Source of the DNA: Channallabes apus
Lineage: Eukaryota; Chordata; Actinopteri; Siluriformes; Clariidae
Length of the DNA: 64,000 nt
Direction: 5' to 3'
Assembly: GCA_030522415.1 (NCBI GenBank)
Contig: CM060107.1
Span: 5,010,847-5,074,846, forward strand
Positions within the stretch are counted from its first letter, which is position 1. The number at the start of each line of letters is the position of its first letter. The notes below the pieces were generated by a model. That model was given only the letters and a program-made list of their open reading frames with translations, made no database searches and was not told where the DNA came from. Of the stretch, positions 32,827 through 44,292 are shown in pieces. The translations under genes were made by a program, and so were the position numbers.

Positions 32827-33378
32827 TTTTTTTTACTGTGGCGTAAGGAACATATGACAAATAATTGAATCTTAATTATATCTGTTTCTACAGTAGGTGG
32901 TGAGTTGACTTTGCATGTGTTTTGTACCTGTTCATGATGGATCATACACACCAAAATGCTAAATTAGAGACTAAATCCACAGCTTAAATCTATCTATACA
33001 TTCTGTGTATTTATTAGTACCTATTATAGTGCACTGTTTAGCAGTGTAGTGCACGGTCAGTTTCATAGACACTACACTGTGTATGGTGAGGTTTATTACA
33101 GATACGGACAGGAGAGTCATAGCTTCTGTAGTCACATGTACAGTATACAAAACGCAGACATTTGCTATGAGCCGTCAAAACCTGTCCAGACAAGTCAGAG
33201 CACATTGTTGTGTAATAATTTCGCAACAGTTTGTGAATGTGACAAAGGCCTCTATAGGCTGCTCATTGAGATCAGAAGCTTTTTTGTTTGTGAACATTTT
33301 AACTTTATGACTTCCAGATAAAAGCTTATTGTAGAATAATGTGATTAATTAACACAATTACGAAATGGTTGACTGTTA
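32822..33378. other. No gene or repeat recognised
   Basis: Contains only overlapping short open frames on both strands without domain features. Confidence 0.4.
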
Positions 33379-34200
33379 AGATTCAAGATTCAAGATTCTT
33401 TATTTGTCACATGCATAGTTATACAAGTACAACACGCAGTGAAATGTATCCTGAACCGCTCCTACTTTGTGCAAATAACAAGAAACAAAAGAAAAGAAAT
33501 AATCTATAAATAGAAATAGAAATTGAAATTAAAAAAAAAAAAAAAAAAAAAAAAAGGTGCAAATGTAAACATAATAATAAAGTGTGTATCTGAGCAGGAT
33601 AAAGATGTTAGTGCAAGTGATGCTTACAGTCCAGACTAAAGTGCAGTGTGCAGTGTGGAATGTCAGCACAGCAGTGTGTGGGTGAACTGTTACCAGTCCT
33701 ATGAATGGGAGAGTGGCCCATCATGGTTGAGGAGTCTAATCGCCTGTGGATAAAAACTCCTCCTGAGTCTCTCCGTTTTGGCCATAATGACCCGGAACCT
33801 TCTGCCTGAATGCAGAAGTTTGAACAGTCCGTTATTGGGGTGCGACAAGTCCTTAATGATACGAGCTGCCCTGGTTTTACATCTCCTGGTGTAGATGTCC
33901 TGCATGGAGGGGAGAGTTAACCTGCAGCAGCGTTCAGCTGCCCGGATCACTCTCTGGAGGGCTTTCCTGTCCTGTACACAGCTATTCCCAAACCAGGATG
34001 AAATGTTCTGTGTTAGGATGCTCTCAACAGCACCCGAGTAGAAAGCCTTAAGGACAGCAGGGGAAACCCCAAACTTCCTCAACTGCCTCAGGTGGTACAG
34101 ACGCTGCTTTGCCCTTTTCGTCTGAGCACAGATATGCTCAGTCCATGTCAGATCCTCGGAGATGTGGACGCCCAAGTACTTAAGCTGCTTTCTGAAAGGC
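33379..34200 (-). mobile_element. 5'-truncated Rex1-like LINE
   Basis: The minus-strand C-terminal RT region reads LKYLGVHISEDLTWTEHI, QRLYHLRQLRKFGVSP, FYSGAVESILTQNISSWFGN and RAAERCC, ending AIRLLN. It is followed by a 3' UTR with a long A/T run at 33531-33555 and a 3' terminus of tandem TCTTGAA units at 33379-33399. The frame is open over the whole fragment. Assignment to Rex1/CR1-related LINEs rests on remembered motif style. Confidence 0.7.
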
Positions 34201-34591
34201 AATAAAGAACATTTTGATTTTATGATCCTAATCCAGCTACACAAAAGCAGAAAAGCCACACAGGATAGACTGAGGATAACTTGAGAAATGAGAACTTGTA
34301 CAATCTGATGAGTGAAAGACACTTTAACTCTTCTTTAGTGACTAAAAATCTGTTTATTTTCATAAAAGTTAACTACAAAAGCATTAAAAAATATTTAATA
34401 ATTTGTAATAACTCAATAAAAAGCCTTTGACTTTCTGCTCAGTAGGTGAATATAACCTGAGCTACCTCAGCACCAAACATAGATAAATTAAATGTTATTA
34501 GCAGCTGTGGTGTAAAGTAGTGTTTTCATTAGAGGAACGTTCTTCTACTTGGGTGTTCTTAACTATTTTACTTATGAGGATTTCCCTGTTA

Positions 34592-34816
34592 TACCCCTAT
34601 CTCACCTATGCGGTTTCGCGCGGTGGCCGTAAATTCACCGCGAGTTTTTGGCGTTGTCAGTACGTTTCCATCTTTCCGCGCAAAAAATTCAACATGTTTA
34701 ATTTTTTTGGCGGGACTCGCGGAAGTTTGCGGAATGTCGGCGGGCAATCGCGTCAACTCACGGTGCCCGACACCGCATCTCACCGTGAGTCAAACCGTAC
34801 AGGTGAGATCGGGGTA
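34592..34816. mobile_element. MITE of the TACCCCTATC family, 225 bp
   Basis: Inverted ends are TACCCCTATCTCACCTATGC and, read from the right, TACCCCGATCTCACCTGTAC. It is flanked by TTA on both sides (34589-34591 and 34817-34819). The interior is nearly palindromic and GC-richer than its surroundings. A 3-bp TWA target fits PIF/Harbinger-type MITEs (inference). Confidence 0.8.
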
Positions 34817-35268
34817 TTAACTGTATAGGAGAGTATTAATTAAACTTTTGGATGGATAAATGGATGGCTGGTTAGTAAAATTAAGTAGTAAATCCGCAAC
34901 TTAAATCCATCTTGTATAGTCTATTAACAGCTACAGTTACATTAACAGTTGAATTAACAGTTTTTTAAATATATATTCTTTATTTTATTTTTTTATCTTG
35001 TAAACCTCGATTAAATCTTTTTTTTTTTTTTTTGTAGTTGCACTTGTATACTGTGTCTTACAATCAAAAAGCTTTAGTTGTGCTATGCATTTTATATTTT
35101 ATCAGTTTTCCCAGAGTAACTGTTAGGCAGCGTTATTATACTCTAGAAACCCAATCATGTAACGGCGACCATCATAACTTGGTCAAAACATGCACTACTG
35201 ACAACTACCAAAAACTCAGCATATCCTGTGTATCTTTTATATTTTACAGAGAATCGGTAGAAGTACTC

Positions 35269-37362
35269 ATGGACATCAGGGGCTTCCAGGTGTATGTATG
35301 GTATGCTGCCTGTGTCGGTAAGTGTCCTATAAAGTAAAGCAGTAAATTAAAAATGGTAAAAGTTGTTAAAGTTATTCAAAATTCTAATCCACACAACCCC
35401 CCCCCCCCCCCAACCCTGCCCTCTCGCAAGGCGTCATTTTTGCAGATACTCAGACCATTCCTGCCAGAGTGGGCTCTACAGCTATCCTACCATGTCATCT
35501 GAGCGATGTTTCCAGCCAACCAATGCATGTTGTCTGGCGCATCAAGCGTGAAGTTGTGTTTGAACGAAAAGGGAAGGAGTCATATGTGGGTGAGGGATAC
35601 GAGGGCCGTGTGGATGTTCCTGAGGATGAGCTGCGTAATGGGAACTGTTCACTCCTGTTAAACGATGTAAGATCTACTGATGCAGGTGTGTACCAAAGCT
35701 TCTTAGGGACGAAACGCACAAAGAGAGCTCCATCGAAAAAACTGCACCTCATCCAGAGCATTGAACTTTCTGTAAACGGTAAGTGGAGAAGTCTCAATTA
35801 AATAAAATGTAGTTTTAAGATATCAATGAAACTGTCAATGAAACTTTCATACAATACTGCGTTATAGCTGATTAAAGCCTTGTGTAAAATAAGATCTAAT
35901 TAATTAATTAATGGTTGGGAAATCCACCTGTCACAGCAGCCAACAGGCAGAGAAAAGTAGATAAAATACAGAATAGAGATTTTTCATATAAGCATTAAAC
36001 GCTGTCATATTTTTAAAAAATCATGTTCAAACTTATATGCAATACATTTAAATTAATTTAAAAGCATATTAATGCCACACCCCAAAACAAACAAGCTGTA
36101 TTTGTTTGTTTAAACACAGCTAAGGGTAGGTTAAGTATGACTTTAGAAATAAGAACTTGCACCATTCAAAAGGTTTTATGCAGCTAACAGTCTCATCACC
36201 GTACTGTGAATCTCTACCGTAAATGTCAATGACTTTTAACATCTATCTGTTGCGTGAAAGTGACAGCAGCACAGTGCATCAAATCATGCAATTTCAGCTC
36301 AGTTTTAGTTAACATTCACATCCTACTGTATATCAAAATGGATCAAAATGAGTCTAGGCTAATTCAAATAACCAAGTTAATGCTAAACCGAGGCGGCGCG
36401 GTGGTGTAGTGGTTAGCACTGTCGCCTTGCACCTCCAAGGTCTGGGTTCGATTCCCGGGCCAGGCTCGATTCCCATCTCTGTGTGCATGGAGTTTGCATG
36501 TTCTCCCCGTGCTTGGTGAGTTTCCTCCGGGTACTCCGGTTTCCTCCCACAGTCCAAATATATGCAGATTAGGCTAATTGGCGTTCCTAAATTGCCCGTA
36601 GTGTGTGATTGGGTGTGTGAGTGTGTGTGTGTGATTGGGTGTGTGAGTGTGTGTATGTGTGTGTGCCCTGCGATGGATTGGCACCCTGTCCAGGGTGTAC
36701 CCCGCCTAGTGCCCGAAGTCTCCTGGGATAGGCTCCAGGTCCCCCGCGACCCTGAACACAGGATTAAGCGGTATAGAAGATGAATGAATGCTAAACCGGT
36801 TTTAACACATCAAACCTTTCATGTGCATGGGTACAGTGGGCACAGATTTCTACCTACAGTTGCGTGATTTTATGCATTGTGCTACTTCCAAATAAGTGTT
36901 TAAGTATGTGCATGTGCTAAAAGTGAGATATTCATATATTCTTAATATTTATTTTTATATTTTTCCCAAAGACCTACCTGAAGAGAGACCTAAAAACACA
37001 CAGAAAGGAATATCATTTCCGAAGCCAACACTAAGTAGTGAGTGGATTTTAGTAACACTTTGGTTTAGTACAATAAATAAATAAATAAAACAATTCTACC
37101 AATTTATTAAAAACCTTTAAAATCAAGAACAAACAATGAGTTTCTAAGATAAACTACAGAAGTATTTTTAAAAAAAAGTCTTGATTAATTTATTGAAGAA
37201 TTGAAAATCTAAACATCGTTTGATCAGAAACCGTATTTTAATTTTCTCTTCTTTCTCTCTCTAGATGCTGTTGGAATGACCTCTCCTCATCCACTGCTCA
37301 TAGTCTTTTCCTTTATTTCGTATTTACTCTTTCTGTGCAAAGAAGCAGTGTACTCTATCTGA
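35269..37362 (+). CDS. B7/butyrophilin-like single-V-domain membrane protein, four exons
   Basis: A 181-residue predicted type I membrane protein from exons 35269-35317 (signal, MDIRGFQVYVWYAACV), 35446-35778 (V domain), 36972-37037 (stalk) and 37265-37362 (membrane segment and stop). All introns are phase 1 with GT/AG ends, and the joined frame is open for 546 nt. The V domain has ILPC, VVWRI, a RVDVPEDELRNGNCSLLL stretch and DAGVY, typical of the B7/MOG/butyrophilin group. The second canonical Cys is replaced: VYQSF. The membrane segment is PLLIVFSFISYLLFL, followed by only eight cytoplasmic residues (CKEAVYSI). A SINE lies in intron 2. Such proteins usually act as T-cell co-signalling ligands (family knowledge); function here is inferred. 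It could be an incipient pseudogene. Confidence 0.7.
35446..35778 (+). CDS. V-set exon of the B7-like gene
   Basis: A 333-nt exon after TCATTTTTGCAG, ending at GTAAGT. Cys in ILPC and an extra Cys in NGNCSLL are present, while the F-strand Cys is Gln (DAGVYQSF). The exon otherwise has no stop and the fold-defining Trp is kept. A relic with the same VGSTA(I/V)L block occurs at 63695. Confidence 0.75.
36391..36786 (+). mobile_element. tRNA-derived SINE in intron 2 of the B7-like gene
   Basis: Full-length copy with the A box (TGGTGTAGTGGTTAGCAC), B box (GGGTTCGATTCC), an internal expansion of GTGTGTGATTGG-type repeats near 36600-36664 and an AAGATGAATG tail. It is flanked by a perfect 12-bp target duplication AATGCTAAACCG (36379-36390 and 36787-36798). 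Confidence 0.92.
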
Positions 37363-40300
37363 CTAAACAGGAGCATAAGAAATAACAAAGCCCACCAAAT
37401 ATGTAGTCAGGTTTATGCCTTAAAATGAGTTTTACTTGGTTTTAAACGTCTCTGCATACTGAACCATCTTATACAGAATCAGTCGGGAAATATACATTTT
37501 CTCACAGATGATCAGGCGATTTGTTGGTTAAGTACTGTAAATCCCTGAGTTCTACACTAGGAAGTATGTTAACATCCAATGTGATAAATGCAATCATTAG
37601 ATTAATTTTATGAGCAATCTGATCTCCTCAAGCAAATCTCTGGACAACGTAAACAACGATGGAAGGGAAACCAGCTCTTCAGAAGAGATTGAACCTCCGA
37701 TTTAGCAACAACAGTTTACATTTTGAGCCCAACCTTACGAACGTGTGACTTACCTAAGATACAGTAAACTTAGAGTACGGACGTTTCAGGAATCGCGGCA
37801 TAATGTTAAGAGAGAGGTTAAGGTGCAACTTAAGAACTCAGTAGCGATAAGGAGCTTTCGGGAAACCGGGTCCAGTTCATTACCTAATGATGAACCTCCA
37901 GGCTGCGTCAGAGTTCAAGGATTCCTTTCTAATGATGTTATTAGGGAGATGTTCCTGAGATTCTAAGATTTTCAGGTGCCTAGAGATGGGAAGATTGCAT
38001 TTCATGAAACTTGTTAGTGTTAATGTGAAACCAATAGCTACACGTAAGGCCCTCGGTAGAAGCCTGAAATGTTTGATGCCTATATAAGTAATATCTCTAA
38101 AACTGCTTTTCATAATATAAAAAATATATGAATATGCTAAAGATTTCATGAAGCTTGATATAGTGTTTAATGTCTCAGTGGGTGATGTTCTTGTTGTCAC
38201 TTTAAGTAAGCTGCAGCATGTTCAGAATGAAGTAGACCATACCCTTACCAGTAAAAGACATTTCCTGGAAGCAAAACTCCATACCTCAGTAAGTCATGCT
38301 TTCCTGACAGCCTAATCTGTTCCGTCTGAAATAATAATAAAAACAAAAAATTCTTGCAAAAAATTCTTACTCTAAGTAATATACTGTACTGTACCTTTAG
38401 TATTGTTCTTCTGAAAAGAGTAACCCATTATACTGTATGCACTTTACACATCTGAGGAAGATCTACTATTGGTATCAACTGATGGAAAATACCCTAAAAT
38501 CTGTATTCAAAAATAATCTAAATAATATAAAATATGACATTTTAAACTCAATTAAATTAAAGATAGAATTTGCAATGCAATAAAAAAAAGTAATTTAAGA
38601 AACAAATTAGCTTAAAATGAAATAGATGATTTAAATAAAAATTATTTAAATCACCCATGCTTTTTCATTGTGTTTTTGTTTTCAATCCATATTAAGACCA
38701 TTCTTGAGTTATATATTATGTTATATATTTTGTATGTTTATGCGCAGTTATAGCACAAACGTTATATCAAATTATATACTATATTAAAACAAATAAACCT
38801 TGGATTAAGGTAAAAAAAATGTCAGCTTGCGATTTTCTTTTAGATTTTTAAGTAAACATAACAAAAGTTGACATTTTTTACTTTGATTCAAGGTTTATTT
38901 TTTCACTATATGTTCTTTATTGCCATTTTTTTGTTTCTTCATTCATTCACTTTACATTAATTGGTGTGCAGCATCAGGGGTGTGTCAGTGAGCAGCCCCT
39001 GACCATACTCATCACCCAACTCATCAGCATTTACAATCATAGCTGTGGAGCAGACTTATTTCAACTTTTCAAATTTCAATTTTATTTATCACATACACAC
39101 AATCATACACAGTAGGATGTGCTGTGGAATTCCTATATGACTGTCTGTAATGAAAAAATATGAAATGTGAAAATACTGCACTAAAATATTATCACACTAA
39201 AGATGCATTACAATAAAAAAGTAATTTAAGATGGAAATTAATTTATTTTAAAATGAAATAGATGTAAAATAAAAAATTACAAAGAAACATAATTTACAGA
39301 ATGAAAGTGAAAACTGTAGAGATTACACATATAAAAGAAAATACATTTTCAAGAATATGTTGGATGTATGACAGTTGTATGAAACATGGAATAAGAGGTG
39401 TTTGTCAGCAAAAGTGCAATTAGTACAATTTTATATGTAGGTTTATTTTATTAGCAATTTTATTTACTCCATCAGATTTTCAGTGAGTTAAAACAAGCTT
39501 CTCATAATACTTGAATTATATTTTGATGTAGTTCATTCAGGGAATTCCTCACTCAGACATGCTTTAATTACTTTTGTGGCCAACATTTGTTTTCCTATGG
39601 GTTAAGGATAAGGTTAAAGCTTTGTGATTGTGTGCTTTCTTTTAAAGCTCACAATAATTAAATTTTTAAATCCCAGTTTAATGTATTTATTGTAGCAGTA
39701 AACAAAGACAAGTTTATTAGCATACATTTCAGCACATAGGAATATAATTTTTTTACTTTTTTTATAGTAGGTGTCTAACCCATACTGTATGAAATTTACA
39801 GAAGATATCAACAGAACAGGGTACAGATGTTAAAAATGCACTAAAAATTAATGTTTAAAAGAAAAAGACAAAGCTGACATGTTTACTGTGAAATAAATGG
39901 AACTGGAACATTATTTCCCTCATTATGGTGTATAGCAAAGATGTAATCTGGCCATTTATATTCTTGTCATTTATGTCTAAGGAATAATAGGAAAATATAA
40001 ACTGTCAACCAATTTTTCTTTAAATGACAGAACACTCTTCTCAAAAAGAAACTTTAAGAGATTAATGTTGGAACGTCGATGCATCTTATGTTGCATTTAC
40101 ATTGTAATTCTGTTTATTTTGTCATTGTTTCTTTTTTGATGCTTGCTTTTTGAGTGACTAGAGGGCCTCAGGGACATTTGGGCTTCAATATTAAACTTAT
40201 GACTATATAATAACCATCATATTTCTATTAAATTTAATTATACATAACTGGATGAAGTTAGTAAAGTTTTTTTTATTCATTTATTTGTGCTGAAACTCAC

Positions 40301-41640
40301 GTTTTTCACATTTATTTAATGTGAAAGTTATTTAACTTTTTTGGTTGTATAACTTTCAAGCATCCAAATACAGATGAATACTGCATCAGCTTTACGTGCA
40401 TGATGTTTATGCAGTTAATAAATTCCCTTTTATGTTTTATATTAACATTCAGGGAGACATGTGAGCTCAGTAGTTTGCACTGTTGAAGTGTGTGTATGTG
40501 GAATTTGCAACTACTGTGAATCGATGTTGTGTTTGTTAGTTGGTGAATTTTGACCTACAGTACAGTTTATGTGCCTACCTCGTGAAGTTGCAGCTAAATG
40601 TACAGCAGCACTAAGCAATTTAAACTGACTGTAAGTGGAGAGGTTTTCCCACAGAGCCCAGTCACACTCAATCACACTCTCGCTCGCATCATGTCTTTCC
40701 CTCTGTCCTGTCATGCTCTCTCTTTTCTTCTGTCCCGTTATGCTCTCTCTCTATGCTTTAACCCTGTTGTGCTCTCTCTGTCCATCACTGTCATGGGCCA
40801 ATGTGCCTGCTTTATAGACTGGCCAATGATCAAAGCACTTTAAAAAAAAATTTGAATACTAATTTAAATGATCTTGATAGACTCTGGCTAACACGAGGAG
40901 CTGCAGTACCCAGCTATGTATAGACTACATTTTGTCGAAGCTCATGTCCAGCGGAACGTCTGCTAGAATTTTAGGAAAGGGCCATCCATGCATACTGGGA
41001 TCTCCTAATTTAGTAGGTTGGAAAGCCCCTTAGTTACTAGGCCCTTACATAGTTACTAGTAAAACTGTTTAGTTGGAAAATAATTTATTTAAAATAAATG
41101 TGACATCATAAAAGCAATACAGCATTTTCAGAATATACATTATACAAACAAACATTTAAAATTCTTTCTACAGGGCAGTAAAACATATATACTGTATATA
41201 CTGTACAGTATATACTGTAATCTACAGAACGAAGTCTTTAAGTGATGAATAAAGTGGCGAAGGGGCTTGTGTAACTCAATGATGCTATGAGCTATGCCGT
41301 GCAGGGCCAAACTGGTAACCTTGAAAAAACATTTGTAAATTGTTAATATTAAATGTTTATCACTTTACATATTAATTTTAAAAAGACAAATGTAAATTAA
41401 CACCAAAAAAAAAAAAAAAAAGAAACTGCTTTTCTTCTTACTTCCAAGCTAAGCCCACCTACATGCGTCTTTTGTGTCAATGCCGATGCATTATTTTTGG
41501 GGAAGCTAAATGTATATTTAACTGAAATAAAATGTACTACTTGTATGGCACATCTGCATTTTTTCTCTCTTTTTATTGTATTCTAAAAATTTTAAATAGT
41601 GTTCCAGATGCTATAATAAAATGACAAGTGAGGCAGTGTT
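37363..41640. other. No gene recognised
   Basis: About 4.3 kb downstream of the B7-like gene. Short open frames occur (for example 37745-37966 plus and 37880-38200 minus) without domains. A TTTCAATTTTATTTATCACA segment near 39070 may be the 3' end of a LINE. Confidence 0.4.
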
Positions 41641-41643
41641 ATC

Positions 41644-41800
41644 AGTTGGCAGATAGCCTTATCTGGAGTGACTTACATTTCTATCTCATTGTACATCTGA
41701 ACAGTTAAGGGCCATGCTCAAGGGCCCAACAGGGGCAACGGTGGGGTTTGAACCTGGGATCTTCCAAGCCGTAGCCCAATGCCTTAACCTCTGACTTAAG
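41644..41800 (-). mobile_element. Diverged tRNA-derived SINE (V-SINE-like)
   Basis: Matches 43770-43960 throughout (GACTTACATTT, CAAGGGCCCAACA, GTTTGAACCTGGGATCTTCC) with many substitutions. The tRNA-like head region lies at about 41740-41800 on the minus strand. Confidence 0.7.
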
Positions 41801-42059
41801 CTAGGTTCTTCTGGGTCCTGATGCGACTGCTGCATAAGCAACACTGTCCAAATCCGACACTGTGTTTCTCTCGTCCTCTGCTCTAGAACTTCTTTTATAC
41901 TTGATGCTGGCATAATTCATGTTCTCTTCCTGTAGAAGACACAAGACCACAGACACAAGACAAATACACTCTATAAATAATACAGTATCTCTTAGCTAGT
42001 TAACAAGAAGATATTAATGTATTATACAGTATTTTGGGAGGATGTAGTATTTAAGCATT

Positions 42060-42560
42060 TGTGAGTTTACACAGAGATTTCATGGTGATCCTGCAGCAAG
42101 GATATGGTGCTGGCACCACCCACCAGCCAATAACAACTTAGTGTAGTTGTCGTTGCACTCATACTAAGTTTCCATGCACCAAGCATCAATCCTGTGCTGA
42201 TGCCATGTTCCAGCCTGAGCACTGTTCCAGCCCACAAATCCAGAAATTTAAGCATGTCAAGCATCAACCAGGCTTTCCTAGCTTCCATGCCAAGAGTTGA
42301 TCCAGTAAGCATACCAAGCCTGAGCACTGTCCCAGCTTAACACCAATTTAGTTCTGTGTTAGCACCCCTGCCATGCTCCATCCCAGTGCACTCACCAAGT
42401 GATGGATCAGCCCCCCTGGCAAGCCCTGTCCCAGTCATGTTAAGTGCCAATCCAAACCCTCATACGGAGTCTGATTGTAATCTCAATGCCAGTTCCAGCA
42501 TGTGTATCGGTTCAGTCAGAGCTCCAGTGGCAAGTTTCAGCACAGTCCAAGCCACAGTGT
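42060..42560. repeat. GC-richer block of degenerate short repeats
   Basis: The phrases CCAAGCCTGAGCACTGTCCCAGC, CCAGCCTGAGCACTG and CAAGCCACAGTGTAA recur with variation. An 86-codon minus open frame crosses it but has no recognisable domain. It looks like a decayed minisatellite; origin unknown. Confidence 0.4.
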
Positions 42561-43340
42561 AAATTATGCCAAGCCACAGTGTAATATTCTTCAACGTTAG
42601 AATATTTACATTTGATTGAATGAAAGTCTGTCCAGGGAGATCTATGAATGTGCTTCGAGAGACTTTTCTTGGATAGAGATTAATGTCAAGAGGCATGCTA
42701 CGTACTTCAAACAAACTCTTGTTTTGTGACTCCCATTTTAACTTCTTGGGTTATGTACGCATGTGTATTTTTATGTTTCCTATTTTACACTGAGCTCAGG
42801 TGTTCTTGTTCAGTTTCATTATTTAAGGTAATTGTGTTGTTTTTTGGGGCCTCCATCCATTCTTCCATGCTCTCATCATATCATCTGATATTGCTACAGT
42901 ACATGGTTGTTTGCCACAATGCGTTCTGATTTCACACCAGCAGTCTTTGCTGTTGGGGAAGTTACAGTATGTTGCAACCTGCATGCACAAACCCACAAAC
43001 CCAGTTACACTGTGGATACTTTGAACCTACCAATCTGCCTACAACGCATGTCTTTGAAGTATGCAGGACATAACAATCCCAAAACATAGCAACTGCAAGA
43101 TAGCATTGTAAAACTCACACAGACTCAAACCACATGGTCATGTGGGGTCTCCATCATGATATAACAATTTTAAATACTTTACTTTGGCATAAGGATGTTT
43201 TTTTATCATGATATACTGTATTTTGGTTTTACAAACATGAGCATGAGCAGTGTAAAATTTCCAAACAATGCGATGCATAGTCAAATCATGATAACCATGA
43301 CCATGTGTATAAATACACTATAAATACAGTAGCTACCTAA

Positions 43341-43608
43341 TACCCCTATCTCACCTATGCAGTTTCGCGCTGTGGCCGTAAGTACTGTACGGTTCATTAT
43401 GATTCACCACGAGTTTTTGGCCCTGTGAGTAAGTTTCCATCTTTCCGCGCGAAAAATGTTTAAACATGCTTAATTTTTTTACCGGTCCTCGCGGAAGCTT
43501 GCGGTCCTTACAGAGCGACAGCGGCAAATCGGCGGGCAATCACAGCGACTCACGGTGCTTGACACCGCATCTCACCGTGAGTCAAACCGCATAGGTGAGA
43601 TAGGGGTA
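43341..43608. mobile_element. MITE of the TACCCCTATC family, 268 bp
   Basis: Inverted ends are TACCCCTATCTCACCTATGC and GCATAGGTGAGATAGGGGTA. Flanks are TAA on the left and TAG on the right, so the target site has one mismatch. The interior contains GAGTCAAACCGC and CTTTCCGCGCGAAAAAT, as in the 34592 copy. It lies only 0.7 kb from the 21-bp minisatellite that derives from this family. Confidence 0.82.
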
Positions 43609-43769
43609 TAGTAGCCTTTTGCTTTGATCACCTTTTATTTTAAACACTATGTTCTATTCTGATTACTGAATGAAATGTTAATTTGTTAAAATTATTAAAT
43701 ACATATTTAATAGACAGTAATTTGGGTTGTTATAAATAGAATGTAAATGTAGAAGTAAATTTCTGTATT

Positions 43770-43960
43770 TACATTTAGGCATTTGGCAGACGCTCTTACC
43801 CAGAGCAACTTACATTTTTATCTCATTACACATCTGAGCAGTTGAGGGTTAAGGGCCTTGCTCAAGGGCCCAACAGTGGCAACTTGGTGGTTGTGGGATT
43901 TGAACCCGGGATCTTCCGAACCGTAGTCCAACGCCTTAACCACTGAGCTACACCTGGCCC
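43770..43960 (-). mobile_element. Full-length tRNA-derived SINE (V-SINE-like)
   Basis: Read on the minus strand, the head has an A-box-like TAGCTCAGTGGTTAAGG and B-box GGGTTCAAATCCC. The 3' part has the conserved CTGGGTAAGAGCGTCTGCC tail. It is flanked by CTGTATT at 43763-43769 and 43961-43967. Confidence 0.88.
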
Positions 43961-44210
43961 CTGTATTCTATTTGTCAATTTGTAATAAAATACTTTAAAC
44001 TGAACCATTCATAAATATACTTATATTTGGTCAATAATCAGAAACAATCTTTCTCTGGCACTGGCTCTATTTGTTTCTCCCCTAACTTGTAATCCAATTA
44101 AATGGGAGATAAATAGTTGCTTTTCTTAAAATAGTTTTTAACAGTGTTGAGTGTAACACGTTACAAAGTAATGCATTAGAGTACTTGGATTACCTTTTTG
44201 GAAAAGAATT

Positions 44211-44292
44211 GGAAAGATGGAAACCTAATGACAGTGCCAAAACTCATGGTGAATCATGATGAACTGTACTTATGGCCACCGCGCGAAACCAC
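44211..44292 (+). mobile_element. Right half of a TACCCCTATC-family MITE
   Basis: AAGATGGAAACCTAAT, CCAAAACTC, GTGAATCATGATGAAC and CTTATGGCC.CCGCG match 4650-4710, leading straight into GTAGGTGAGATAGGGGTA, the MITE terminus and first unit of the array. Confidence 0.8.

Noticed and set aside
37745..38200. Overlapping 73- and 106-codon frames on opposite strands
   Set aside because: Neither shows domain features; probably chance frames in a decayed repeat.
42067..42327. 86-codon minus open frame
   Set aside because: It lies in degenerate short repeats and has no domain or splice context.
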